8,592 bases of DNA from an uncultured Oscillospiraceae bacterium (GTDB lineage: Bacteria; Bacillota; Clostridia; Oscillospirales; Oscillospiraceae). Within the stretch, counting starts at the first letter, position 1. Every line of letters starts with the position of its first letter. Shown piece by piece: positions 1 through 5,752 of the stretch. The position numbers and the translations under genes are program-made. The notes under the pieces were generated by a model. The model had not been told where the DNA came from, did no database searches, and saw only the letters and a program-made list of their open reading frames with translations. The stretch spans positions 1-8,592 of the forward strand of contig CALWWS010000127.1 in NCBI GenBank assembly GCA_944385305.1. Reading direction: 5' to 3'.

Positions 1-1
1 C

Positions 2-859
2 TGGACGGACTTCTCCGCCGGGCTGTGCCGCTTCGGGGTGGGGCTGGCCAAGAAGGTGCTCATTGCCAACCAGCTGGCGGCGGTGGCCGACCGGGCCTTC
101 GGCATGGGAGGCGTGGGCCTGTCCGCCGGGTTTGCCTGGCTGGGCGCGCTGTGTTACACCTTCCAGATCTACTTCGACTTCTCGGGCTACTCCGACATGG
201 CCATCGGCCTGGGCCGGATGTTTGGCTTTCACTTTCTGGAGGACTTCAGCTACCTCTACATCTCCCGCTCCATTACCGAGTTCTGGCGGCGGTGGCACAT
301 CTCCCTGTCCACCTGGTTCCGGGACTACGTCTACTTCCCCCTGGGGGGCAGCCGGGTGGAGAGCCGCAGCAGGCACATCCGCAACCTGTTTGTGGTGTGG
401 CTGCTCACCGGCATCTGGCACGGGGCCAACTGGACCTTTGTGGCCTGGGGGCTTTTCTACTTTGTGCTGCTGGTGCTGGAGAAGTACGCCGGCCTGGGCC
501 GGGGCTGGCCCGGGTGGTGCAAGTGGCTGTTCACCTTTCTCATGGTGAACTTCGCCTGGGTGCTCTTCCGGGCGGACAGCCTGCCGGCGGCGTCCCACTA
601 TCTCCAGGCCATGTTCGGCCTGGGCAAGGGGGGCTGGGACAGCCTTTGTACCTTCTACCTGCGGGAGAACTGGCCGGTGCTGCTGGCGGCGGCGGTGTTT
701 TCCGCCCCGGTAGCCCCCTTGGCTGGGCGGCGGCTGGCCCGGCGGGACGGCTGGGCGGCGGGGGCGGGGTACGCCCTGGTGCTGCTGGGGCTGTTCGCCG
801 TGTCGGCCAGCTTCATCATCAAGGGCACCTACAACCCCTTTATTTACTTCAACTTCTAA
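2..859 (+). CDS. MBOAT family O-acyltransferase, AlgI-like (5' partial)
   Basis: C-terminal 285 residues of a multi-pass membrane O-acyltransferase that would move acetyl groups from a cytoplasmic donor across the membrane for polysaccharide O-acetylation. The frame is open from base 2, so the real start lies upstream; full-length AlgI-like proteins are about 460-500 residues. Numbering from the first visible codon, the family landmarks are GLAKKVLIAN (14-23), YFDFSGYSDMAIGLG (57-71), FWRRWHISLSTWFRDY (94-109) with the first conserved His at 99, and TGIWHGANW (136-144) with the invariant, presumed catalytic His at 140. Several hydrophobic segments follow, and the protein ends in NPFIYFNF, typical of AlgI homologues. 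Its stop codon overlaps the ribosome binding site of the DHHW gene 12 bases downstream, so the two are almost certainly cotranscribed. The family is secure; the acceptor (alginate-like polymer, teichoic acid or another glycan) cannot be told from the sequence, and DltB or PatA-type roles are less likely given the partner gene. Confidence 0.93.
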   Translation, partial: WTDFSAGLCRFGVGLAKKVLIANQLAAVADRAFGMGGVGLSAGFAWLGALCYTFQIYFDFSGYSDMAIGLGRMFGFHFLEDFSYLYISRSITEFWRRWHISLSTWFRDYVYFPLGGSRVESRSRHIRNLFVVWLLTGIWHGANWTFVAWGLFYFVLLVLEKYAGLGRGWPGWCKWLFTFLMVNFAWVLFRADSLPAASHYLQAMFGLGKGGWDSLCTFYLRENWPVLLAAAVFSAPVAPLAGRRLARRDGWAAGAGYALVLLGLFAVSASFIIKGTYNPFIYFNF

Positions 860-871
860 GGAGGGACGGCA

Positions 872-2065
872 ATGAAGCGGGCAAATACCGTGGGCGCGGC
901 CGCCCTCCTGGCCGCCCTGGCCCTGGGCCTGGTGCTGGCCGTTTCCTCCTTCTTCGGGGGGGAGGGCCATCTGGAGACCCTGCTCAAGGGGGACGACCCC
1001 GCCGCCGTGCTGGAGGGGGCGGAGAGCGCCCTCAACCAGGATCTGGACGAGGATCACCTCTTCATCCAGCTCTACGGCGGCTTCCAGCGCCTGGCCGGGC
1101 GGCGGCTCATAGAGGACCCGGTGGAGGACAACTCGGTGGTGCGGCTGTCCAACGGGACGCTGAACTTCATTAACCTGCTCAGCTCGGACAAGCCCGGCCC
1201 GGCGGTGGCGGACAACGCCCAGGCGGCGGCGGACTTTGCCGGGGCGGTGGAGGCGCTGGGCATTCCCTGCCTCTATGTGGCCGCCCCCCAGAAGATCCAG
1301 CGGGACAGCAATCTGCTCCCCGTGGGATTGGCGGAGAACGGGAACAGCAGCTGCGACGCCCTGCTCTCCGCCCTGGAGGAGGCGGGGGCGGACACCCTGG
1401 ATCTGCGCCCCCTCTTTGAGGAGAACGGGGTGTACGCCGACTGGTTTTTCCGCACCGACCACCACTGGCGACCCGAGGGGGCCTTCTTCGCCTGGCAGTA
1501 CCTCACCCGGACGGTGGATGTGCTGGCCACCGACCCCGCCCTCACCGACCCGGCCAGCTGGGACACCCAGGTGCTGGAGGACTTCTTTCTGGGCAGCCAG
1601 GGCAAGCGGGTGGGCTCCCTCTACGCCGGGACGGACGACTTCACCGTCTACACCCCCAAATTTGAAACCGACCTGCACTACACCTGCCCCTTCTACGCCA
1701 TTGACCGGGAGGGCCCCTTCAACCAGTCGGTGTGCTTCCCCGAGCGGATCGCCGGGCAGGACTGGTTCGGGGGCAACCCCTACACCTACTATGCCGGGGG
1801 GGACTACCCCCTGGCCTCCATTGTGAACCGGAAGAACCCGGAGGGGCCCAAGGTGCTGCTGGTGCGGGACTCCTTTGCCTGCGCCCTCACCCCCTTTCTG
1901 GCCCTGTCCTGCTCGGAGCTCATCACCGTGGATCTGCGCTACTTCCAGGGGGATCTGCTGGAGACGGTGGAGGCACAGCAGCCTGACCTGGTGCTCACGC
2001 TGTATACTGCCAGCAGCGCGGGCAATCCGGAGATGTTCTCCTATGCAGGCCCGGACGGGGAGTAG
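872..2065 (+). CDS. DHHW family protein, AlgJ/AlgX-like polysaccharide O-acetylation factor
   Basis: A 397-residue protein expected outside the membrane as partner of the MBOAT protein. Residues 2-3 (Lys-Arg) followed by a hydrophobic stretch at about 7-27 look like an uncleaved signal anchor or signal peptide. The family-defining motif FRTDHHW lies at 193-199. The second signature, VRDSF at 331-335, places a Ser at 334. By analogy with AlgX and AlgJ (SGNH-hydrolase-like fold), Asp196, His198 and Ser334 would form the catalytic triad that transfers acetyl to the glycan. The start is chosen because AAGGAGG (858-864) sits 7 bases before ATG 872 and no better start precedes it. Gene order MBOAT then DHHW is a recurrent pair in Firmicutes. 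No carbohydrate-binding module like that of AlgX is evident, so it resembles AlgJ or the generic DHHW proteins more. Substrate unknown. Confidence 0.9.
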   Translation: MKRANTVGAAALLAALALGLVLAVSSFFGGEGHLETLLKGDDPAAVLEGAESALNQDLDEDHLFIQLYGGFQRLAGRRLIEDPVEDNSVVRLSNGTLNFINLLSSDKPGPAVADNAQAAADFAGAVEALGIPCLYVAAPQKIQRDSNLLPVGLAENGNSSCDALLSALEEAGADTLDLRPLFEENGVYADWFFRTDHHWRPEGAFFAWQYLTRTVDVLATDPALTDPASWDTQVLEDFFLGSQGKRVGSLYAGTDDFTVYTPKFETDLHYTCPFYAIDREGPFNQSVCFPERIAGQDWFGGNPYTYYAGGDYPLASIVNRKNPEGPKVLLVRDSFACALTPFLALSCSELITVDLRYFQGDLLETVEAQQPDLVLTLYTASSAGNPEMFSYAGPDGE

Positions 2066-2070
2066 CGCCA

Positions 2071-2097
2071 CGGCGGAAATCAGACCGCACGGTTTTT
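2071..2097 (+). terminator. Possible weak intrinsic terminator after the DHHW gene
   Basis: GCGG (2073-2076) pairs with CCGC (2085-2088) around an 8-base loop. The stem extends by two pairs (2071-2072 with 2090-2091) if A2089 is bulged. Five T residues follow at 2093-2097. The stem is short and the call tentative, but it lies where the O-acetylation operon should end, just before the pyk promoter. Confidence 0.35.
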
Positions 2098-2136
2098 CTC
2101 CGGCGGGAAATCCCCCCTTCTCAAACCGGCGGGAAT
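2071..2136 (+). repeat. Three iterations of a CGGCGG(G)AA motif upstream of pyk
   Basis: CGGCGGAAAT (2071-2080), CGGCGGGAAAT (2101-2111) and CGGCGGGAAT (2127-2136) recur with start-to-start distances of 30 and 26 bases. The last two share the exact 10-mer CCGGCGGGAA (2100-2109 and 2126-2135). The third copy falls inside the spacer of the putative pyk promoter. They could be operator half-sites or chance in a GC-rich genome. The first copy also takes part in the possible terminator stem. Confidence 0.4.
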
Positions 2137-2146
2137 GGTGTATGAT
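2118..2146 (+). promoter_or_regulatory. Putative sigma-A promoter of pyk
   Basis: A -10 hexamer TATGAT (2141-2146, five of six consensus bases) is preceded, after a 17-base spacer, by TTCTCA (2118-2123, four of six). This predicts a start near 2153 and a leader of about 50 bases before pyk. The surrounding stretch is much richer in A+T than the flanking genes. The weak -35 means the call rests mainly on the -10 and the position. Confidence 0.5.
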
Positions 2147-2201
2147 AACTTCGGTTTGGTTAAGATGAGAATAATTGTACACTGCCCAACGGAGGTAAGA
2201 C

Positions 2202-3623
2202 ATGAGAAAGACCAAGATTATCTGCACCCTGGGCCCCGCCTCGGACAGCGAGGAGGTCATCCGCAGGCTGGTTTTGGCCGGGATGAATGCCGCCCGCTTC
2301 AACTTCTCCCACGGCACCCATGACAGCCACCGGGCCCAGCTGCTCAAGCTGCGCCGGGTGCGGGATGAGCTGGGCGCCCCCGTGGCCACCATTCTGGACA
2401 CCAAGGGCCCGGAGATCCGGATCAAGGATTTTCCCAACGGCCCGGTGACTCTGGAGCGGGGGCAGATGTTTACCCTCACCACCGACGAGGTGCCCGGGGA
2501 CGAAAGCCGGGTGTCTGTGACCTATCAGAACCTCCACAAGGAGGTGGAGCCCGGCTGCCGCATTCTGGTGGATGACGGGCTCATCGAGCTGCTGGTCAAG
2601 GAGATCCAGGGCGCGGAGATCCGCTGCGAGGTGGAAAACGGCGGCCCCCTGTCCAGCAACAAGTCCATCAACATCCCCAATGTGCACATCGATCTGCCCT
2701 CCCTCACGGAAAAAGACCGGGAGGACATCCGGTTTGCCGTGGAAAACGACTTTGACTTTATCGCGGCCTCCTTTGTGCGCAAGGCCTCCGACGTGGAGGA
2801 CATCCGGGCCGAGCTGGACAAGCACGGCGGGCAGAACATCCGCATCATCGCCAAGATTGAGAACCGGGAGGGCGTGGACAATCTGGACGAGATCATCGCC
2901 GCCGCCGACGGGGTGATGGTGGCCCGGGGCGATCTGGGGGTGGAGATCCCCGCCCACGAGGTGCCCATCCTCCAGAAGAAGATGATCAAGGCCACCATCC
3001 GGGCGGGCATCCCGGTGATCACCGCCACTCAGATGCTGGACTCCATGATCCGCAACCCCCGCCCCACCCGGGCGGAGGTGTCCGATGTGGCCAACGCGGT
3101 GTTTGACGGCACCTCCTGCGTGATGCTCTCCGGGGAGACCGCCTCGGGCAAGTACCCGGTGGAGGCCCTGGAGACCATGGCGGATACGGTGAGCGCCGCG
3201 GAGGACGCTATCGACTACTGGGGCCGCTTCCGGGAGCAGAATCAGCTGGCCGGGGGCAGCTCCATCAACGACGCCATCACCCACTCCTGCTGTCTCACCG
3301 CCCTGGATCTCAACGCGGTGGCCATCCTGGCGGCCACCAAGTCGGGCTACACCGCCAAGGTGATCTCCCGCTTCCGCCCCGCCTGCCCCATTGTGGCCCT
3401 GTGCCAGACCGAGCAGGTGCGCCGCCAGCTGGCGGTGTCCTGGGGGGTGCACCCCTACCTGTCCGGCCTGGTGGACTCCACCGACCGCCTGTTCTCCCTG
3501 GCGGTGGAGGTGGCCCGGAAGGAGGGGGCCGTCAAGCCGGGAGACACGGTGGTCATCACCGCCGGCGTGCCCATCGGCCAGTCGGGCACCACCAACCTCA
3601 TCAAGGCCCAGGTGGTGGGCTGA
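2202..3623 (+). CDS. pyk: Pyruvate kinase
   Basis: Converts phosphoenolpyruvate and ADP to pyruvate and ATP, the last step of glycolysis, in the cytoplasm. The 473 residues cover the whole family. An N-terminal TIM barrel carries ARFNFSHG (31-38, Arg32 contacting phosphate) and LDTKGPEIR (65-73). The B domain spans about 72-165. The barrel resumes with the signature IIAKIEN (215-221; Lys218 catalytic, Glu220 metal-binding), ARGDLGVE (241-248; Asp244 metal-binding) and TATQML (274-279). The C-terminal alpha/beta allosteric domain runs from about 355 to 473. It lacks the extra C-terminal PEP-utiliser-like domain found in many Bacilli enzymes of about 585 residues. GGAGG (2191-2195) lies 6 bases before the ATG. 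The gene has its own putative promoter and a strong terminator, so it looks monocistronic. No phosphofructokinase gene is adjacent, unlike many Firmicutes. Confidence 0.98.
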   Translation: MRKTKIICTLGPASDSEEVIRRLVLAGMNAARFNFSHGTHDSHRAQLLKLRRVRDELGAPVATILDTKGPEIRIKDFPNGPVTLERGQMFTLTTDEVPGDESRVSVTYQNLHKEVEPGCRILVDDGLIELLVKEIQGAEIRCEVENGGPLSSNKSINIPNVHIDLPSLTEKDREDIRFAVENDFDFIAASFVRKASDVEDIRAELDKHGGQNIRIIAKIENREGVDNLDEIIAAADGVMVARGDLGVEIPAHEVPILQKKMIKATIRAGIPVITATQMLDSMIRNPRPTRAEVSDVANAVFDGTSCVMLSGETASGKYPVEALETMADTVSAAEDAIDYWGRFREQNQLAGGSSINDAITHSCCLTALDLNAVAILAATKSGYTAKVISRFRPACPIVALCQTEQVRRQLAVSWGVHPYLSGLVDSTDRLFSLAVEVARKEGAVKPGDTVVITAGVPIGQSGTTNLIKAQVVG

Positions 3624-3656
3624 GAGCGGCCAGCAGCCCCATTTTATACGCTAGCC

Positions 3657-3692
3657 AAACGCTCCGGCGCAGCTGTGCGCCGGAGCGTTTTT
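3657..3692 (+). terminator. Strong intrinsic terminator of pyk
   Basis: A perfect 15-bp stem, 3657-3671 paired with 3676-3690, closes a 4-base loop GCTG. The run of five T residues (3688-3692) begins in the 3' arm. It lies 33 bases after the pyk stop codon. Confidence 0.93.
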
Positions 3693-3730
3693 ATGCCCTC
3701 GGGCAGCAAACCGGCATACACTGGGGGGAG

Positions 3731-3736
3731 AGGAGG
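3731..3736 (+). promoter_or_regulatory. Ribosome binding site that sets the start of the small gene
   Basis: AGGAGG ends 6 bases before ATG 3743. The reading frame stays open far upstream into pyk and through the terminator, so this site is what identifies 3743 as the true start. Confidence 0.8.
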
Positions 3737-3742
3737 GGCCCC

Positions 3743-3964
3743 ATGGAAAACCGGATTTTGGCCCGGCTGCGCGGGCAGCTGGGGGCGGGGGAGGCGGTGG
3801 ACCCCCTGTGGCTGTTTACCCTGTTCAGCGTGCTGGACCTGAACACCTATACCCTGGAGGAGTGGAACCAGGCCCTCTCCGCCGCCCTGGGGAGGAAGAT
3901 TCTGTGTCCCTCTTATGGAACTTTGTCAAAGTATTTACACCAGGCGGTTTTAGGGGTAAAATGA
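3743..3964 (+). CDS. Small protein of unknown function (73 residues)
   Basis: I do not recognise this protein. It begins MENRILARLRGQL and ends HQAVLGVK. It looks soluble and mostly helical: an N-terminal basic amphipathic stretch (3-12), a hydrophobic segment with aromatics (DPLWLFTLFSVLDL, about 20-33), an acidic stretch TLEEWNQALSAALG (37-50), and a tail SYGTLSKYLHQAVLG (57-71). The hydrophobic segment is too short and broken for a confident membrane helix. Coding is supported by a good ribosome binding site, third-position GC use like the neighbours over most of its length, and its position between a terminator and the next gene. The last 15 or so codons are AT-rich because they hold the promoter of the following gene. 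No convincing promoter of its own is visible between the pyk terminator and the start. It could also be a fortuitous open frame, though I think that less likely. Confidence 0.65.
   Translation: MENRILARLRGQLGAGEAVDPLWLFTLFSVLDLNTYTLEEWNQALSAALGRKILCPSYGTLSKYLHQAVLGVK
3934..3962 (+). promoter_or_regulatory. Near-consensus sigma-A promoter for the beta-CASP gene
   Basis: TTTACA (3934-3939, five of six) and TAAAAT (3957-3962, five of six) are separated by exactly 17 bases. The expected start near 3969 leaves a short leader of about 20 bases containing the ribosome binding site. The promoter is embedded in the 3' end of the small upstream gene, and the last T of the -10 is the first base of that gene's TGA stop. 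It is the best promoter match in the window. Confidence 0.78.
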
Positions 3965-3976
3965 GGACAGAAAGAT

Positions 3977-3986
3977 AAAGGAGGTG
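3977..3986 (+). promoter_or_regulatory. Extended Shine-Dalgarno of the beta-CASP gene
   Basis: AAAGGAGGTG is a long, uninterrupted match to the 16S anti-Shine-Dalgarno and ends 4 bases before ATG 3991. It predicts efficient translation and fixes the start. Confidence 0.85.
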
Positions 3987-3990
3987 CCCT

Positions 3991-5586
3991 ATGAAACTGA
4001 CCTTTTTCGGCGCGGCCAAGGCGGTGACGGGAAGCTGCCACTGCGTGGAGTGCGGCGGGAAAAAGATTCTGGTGGACTGCGGCCTGCAGCAGGGGAGAGA
4101 CGAAAAGGACAACGCCCAGCTGGACTTCAACGCCGGATATATTGACGCGGTTGTGGTCACCCACGCCCACATTGACCACTCGGGGCGCATCCCCCTGCTG
4201 GTCAAGCAGGGCTTTACGGGCAATATCTACTGCACCCGGCTCACCGGGCAGCTGCTGTCCATCATGCTGCGGGACTCGGCCCACATCCAGGAGAGCGACG
4301 CCCAGTGGGAGAACCAGAAGGGCAAGCGGGCGGGCAAGGAGCCGGTGGAGCCCTTGTACACCGTGGCCGACGCGGAGGAGACCCTCAAGCACATCGTCAC
4401 CTTTGAGTACGGCACCACCCTGGCCATTGAGGACGGGGTGAAGATCCGCTTTGTGGACGCGGGCCATCTGCTGGGCTCGGCCAGCGTGGAGATGTGGCTC
4501 ACCGAGGGGGGCGAGACCAGGAAGATCATCTTCTCGGGGGACATCGGCAACCGGGATCAGCCCATCATCCGGGACCCCCAGTACATCCGGGAGGCCGACT
4601 ATGTGGTCACCGAGAGCACCTACGGCGACCGCCTCCACGACGTGACCCAGGAGCAGGACTACACCGCCGACCTGGCGGCCATTATTGACCAGACCCTGGG
4701 GGGCGGGGGCAATGTGATCATCCCCTCCTTTGCCGTGGGCAGCACCCAGGAGCTGCTCTACTTCATCCGGGAGATGAAGGAGAAGCAGCTGGTGAAGAGC
4801 GTGCCCAACTTCACCGTGGTGGTGGACTCCCCCCTGGCCGGGGAGGCCACCAAGATCTTCTCCGGGGATCTGCGGGGCTATCTGGACGAGGAGGCCATCC
4901 AGGCCCTCAAGGCGGGGGACCTCTTCCGCTTCCCCGGCCTGACGGTGACCGAGAGCGGGGAGGAGTCCAAGGCCCTGAACCTGGATCCCACCCCCAAGGT
5001 GATCATCTCCGCCTCCGGCATGTGCGACGCCGGGCGCATCCGCCACCACCTCAAGCACAACCTGTGGCGGCCGGAGTGCACCGTGGTGTTTGTGGGCTTC
5101 CAGGCGGAGGGCAGCCTGGGCCGGCGGCTGCTCAACGGGGTGACCTCCGTGAAGCTGTTTGGGGAGGAGATCGCCGTGCAGGCCAGGATTGTGAATTTCC
5201 AGGGCCTGAGCTCCCACGCCGACCGGGACGGGCTGCTGCGCTGGATTGAGCACTACCAGCCCAAGCCCAGGCAGGTCTTTGTGGTCCACGGGGACGCGGC
5301 GGTCACCGAGATCTACGCCCAGACCCTGCGGGAGCGGGGCCTGAATGCCCACGCCCCCGACTATGAGGAGGTCTACGACCTGCTGGCCAACAAGATGCTG
5401 GCCGCCGGCATTCCGCCCCAGCCCAAGCCCGCCGCTGAGCCCGGCGCCTCCCCCGCCTTCCGCCGCCTGGAGGAGACGGGGCAGAAGCTGCTGGAGGTCA
5501 TCGCCCACAACCGGGGGGGCACCAACAAGGACCTGGGCAAGTTTGCCGATCAGCTGCGGGCCCTCATCGAAAAGTGGGACAGGTAG
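3991..5586 (+). CDS. Beta-CASP metallo-beta-lactamase-fold RNase-like protein (YSH1/CPSF-73 type)
   Basis: A 531-residue predicted zinc-dependent RNA endonuclease or exonuclease of the COG1236-like bacterial group. It is cytoplasmic and likely acts in RNA processing or decay. The metallo-beta-lactamase part (about 1-205) has THAHIDHSG at 57-65 (His58, His60, Asp62, His63), GHLLGSA at 158-164 (His159) and FSGDIG at 181-186 (Asp184), all expected dinuclear zinc ligands. Then come TESTYGDR (207-214, beta-CASP motif A region), IPSFAVGSTQELL (244-256) and the beta-CASP insert. IISASGMCDAGR followed by HH (338-353) matches motif B, and LSSHADRDGL (406-415) with His409 matches motif C. VVHGD (431-435) supplies His433, the likely last zinc ligand, so the active site looks complete. 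After the RNA-metabolising domain there is a Pro/Ala-rich linker (about 474-488) and a roughly 43-residue helical tail. It differs from RNase J, which has a different N-terminal layout. It has its own promoter and terminator. Confidence 0.93.
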   Translation: MKLTFFGAAKAVTGSCHCVECGGKKILVDCGLQQGRDEKDNAQLDFNAGYIDAVVVTHAHIDHSGRIPLLVKQGFTGNIYCTRLTGQLLSIMLRDSAHIQESDAQWENQKGKRAGKEPVEPLYTVADAEETLKHIVTFEYGTTLAIEDGVKIRFVDAGHLLGSASVEMWLTEGGETRKIIFSGDIGNRDQPIIRDPQYIREADYVVTESTYGDRLHDVTQEQDYTADLAAIIDQTLGGGGNVIIPSFAVGSTQELLYFIREMKEKQLVKSVPNFTVVVDSPLAGEATKIFSGDLRGYLDEEAIQALKAGDLFRFPGLTVTESGEESKALNLDPTPKVIISASGMCDAGRIRHHLKHNLWRPECTVVFVGFQAEGSLGRRLLNGVTSVKLFGEEIAVQARIVNFQGLSSHADRDGLLRWIEHYQPKPRQVFVVHGDAAVTEIYAQTLRERGLNAHAPDYEEVYDLLANKMLAAGIPPQPKPAAEPGASPAFRRLEETGQKLLEVIAHNRGGTNKDLGKFADQLRALIEKWDR

Positions 5587-5614
5587 TCTCACCATACGGC
5601 ATATTTCTTTTCCG

Positions 5615-5654
5615 CAGGGCAGCATGGCGCACAGCCATGCCGCCCTGTTTTTTT
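5615..5654 (+). terminator. Strong intrinsic terminator after the beta-CASP gene
   Basis: CAGGGC-A-GCATGGC (5615-5628) pairs with GCCATGC-C-GCCCTG (5634-5647). This gives 13 pairs with one A/C mismatch, closed by a 5-base loop, followed by seven T residues (5648-5654). It ends the transcript 28 bases after the stop codon and insulates the eut genes. Confidence 0.93.
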
Positions 5655-5690
5655 GCGCCCATTTCTGGACGGGCAGGCCGGGAGTGGAAG

Positions 5691-5707
5691 TCTGCATATT
5701 ATCTGCA
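5691..5707 (+). promoter_or_regulatory. Tentative -10/operator element upstream of eutG
   Basis: TATTAT (5697-5702) matches the -10 consensus in five of six bases but has no recognisable -35 at the right distance. It is flanked by two copies of TCTGCA (5691-5696 and 5702-5707) 11 bases apart, one helical turn, and each contains the palindrome TGCA. This could be an activator-dependent promoter with a bound regulator, or chance. The rest of 5655-5752 shows only a GGGGG-type ribosome binding site (5743-5747) before ATG 5753. Confidence 0.3.
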
Positions 5708-5752
5708 CGCCGCGCCATACTAACCCCATCAAGGAAGAAACAGGGGGTGCCC

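Noticed and set aside
25..1173. Plus-strand frame of 382 codons spanning the MBOAT/DHHW junction
   Set aside because: It is out of frame with two recognisable genes and yields Gly/Pro/Arg-rich sequence without family similarity.
2146..2162. TAAC-9-GTTA dyad considered as a Rex-like redox operator upstream of pyk
   Set aside because: The arms match over only four bases and do not resemble the full Rex consensus.
2160..3452. Reverse-strand open frame of 430 codons across pyk
   Set aside because: It is a compositional shadow of pyruvate kinase, Gly/His/Leu/Val-rich with no motif.
3401..3742. Upstream extension of the small gene into pyk and through its terminator
   Set aside because: It would overlap pyk in another frame and cross a perfect hairpin terminator. 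The ribosome binding site at 3731-3736 supports the start at 3743.
5615..5654. Hairpin considered as a eut attenuator or cobalamin riboswitch expression platform
   Set aside because: It lies only 28 bases after the nuclease stop. There is no room for, and no sign of, a cobalamin aptamer or an alternative antiterminator fold, so a plain terminator is the simpler reading.
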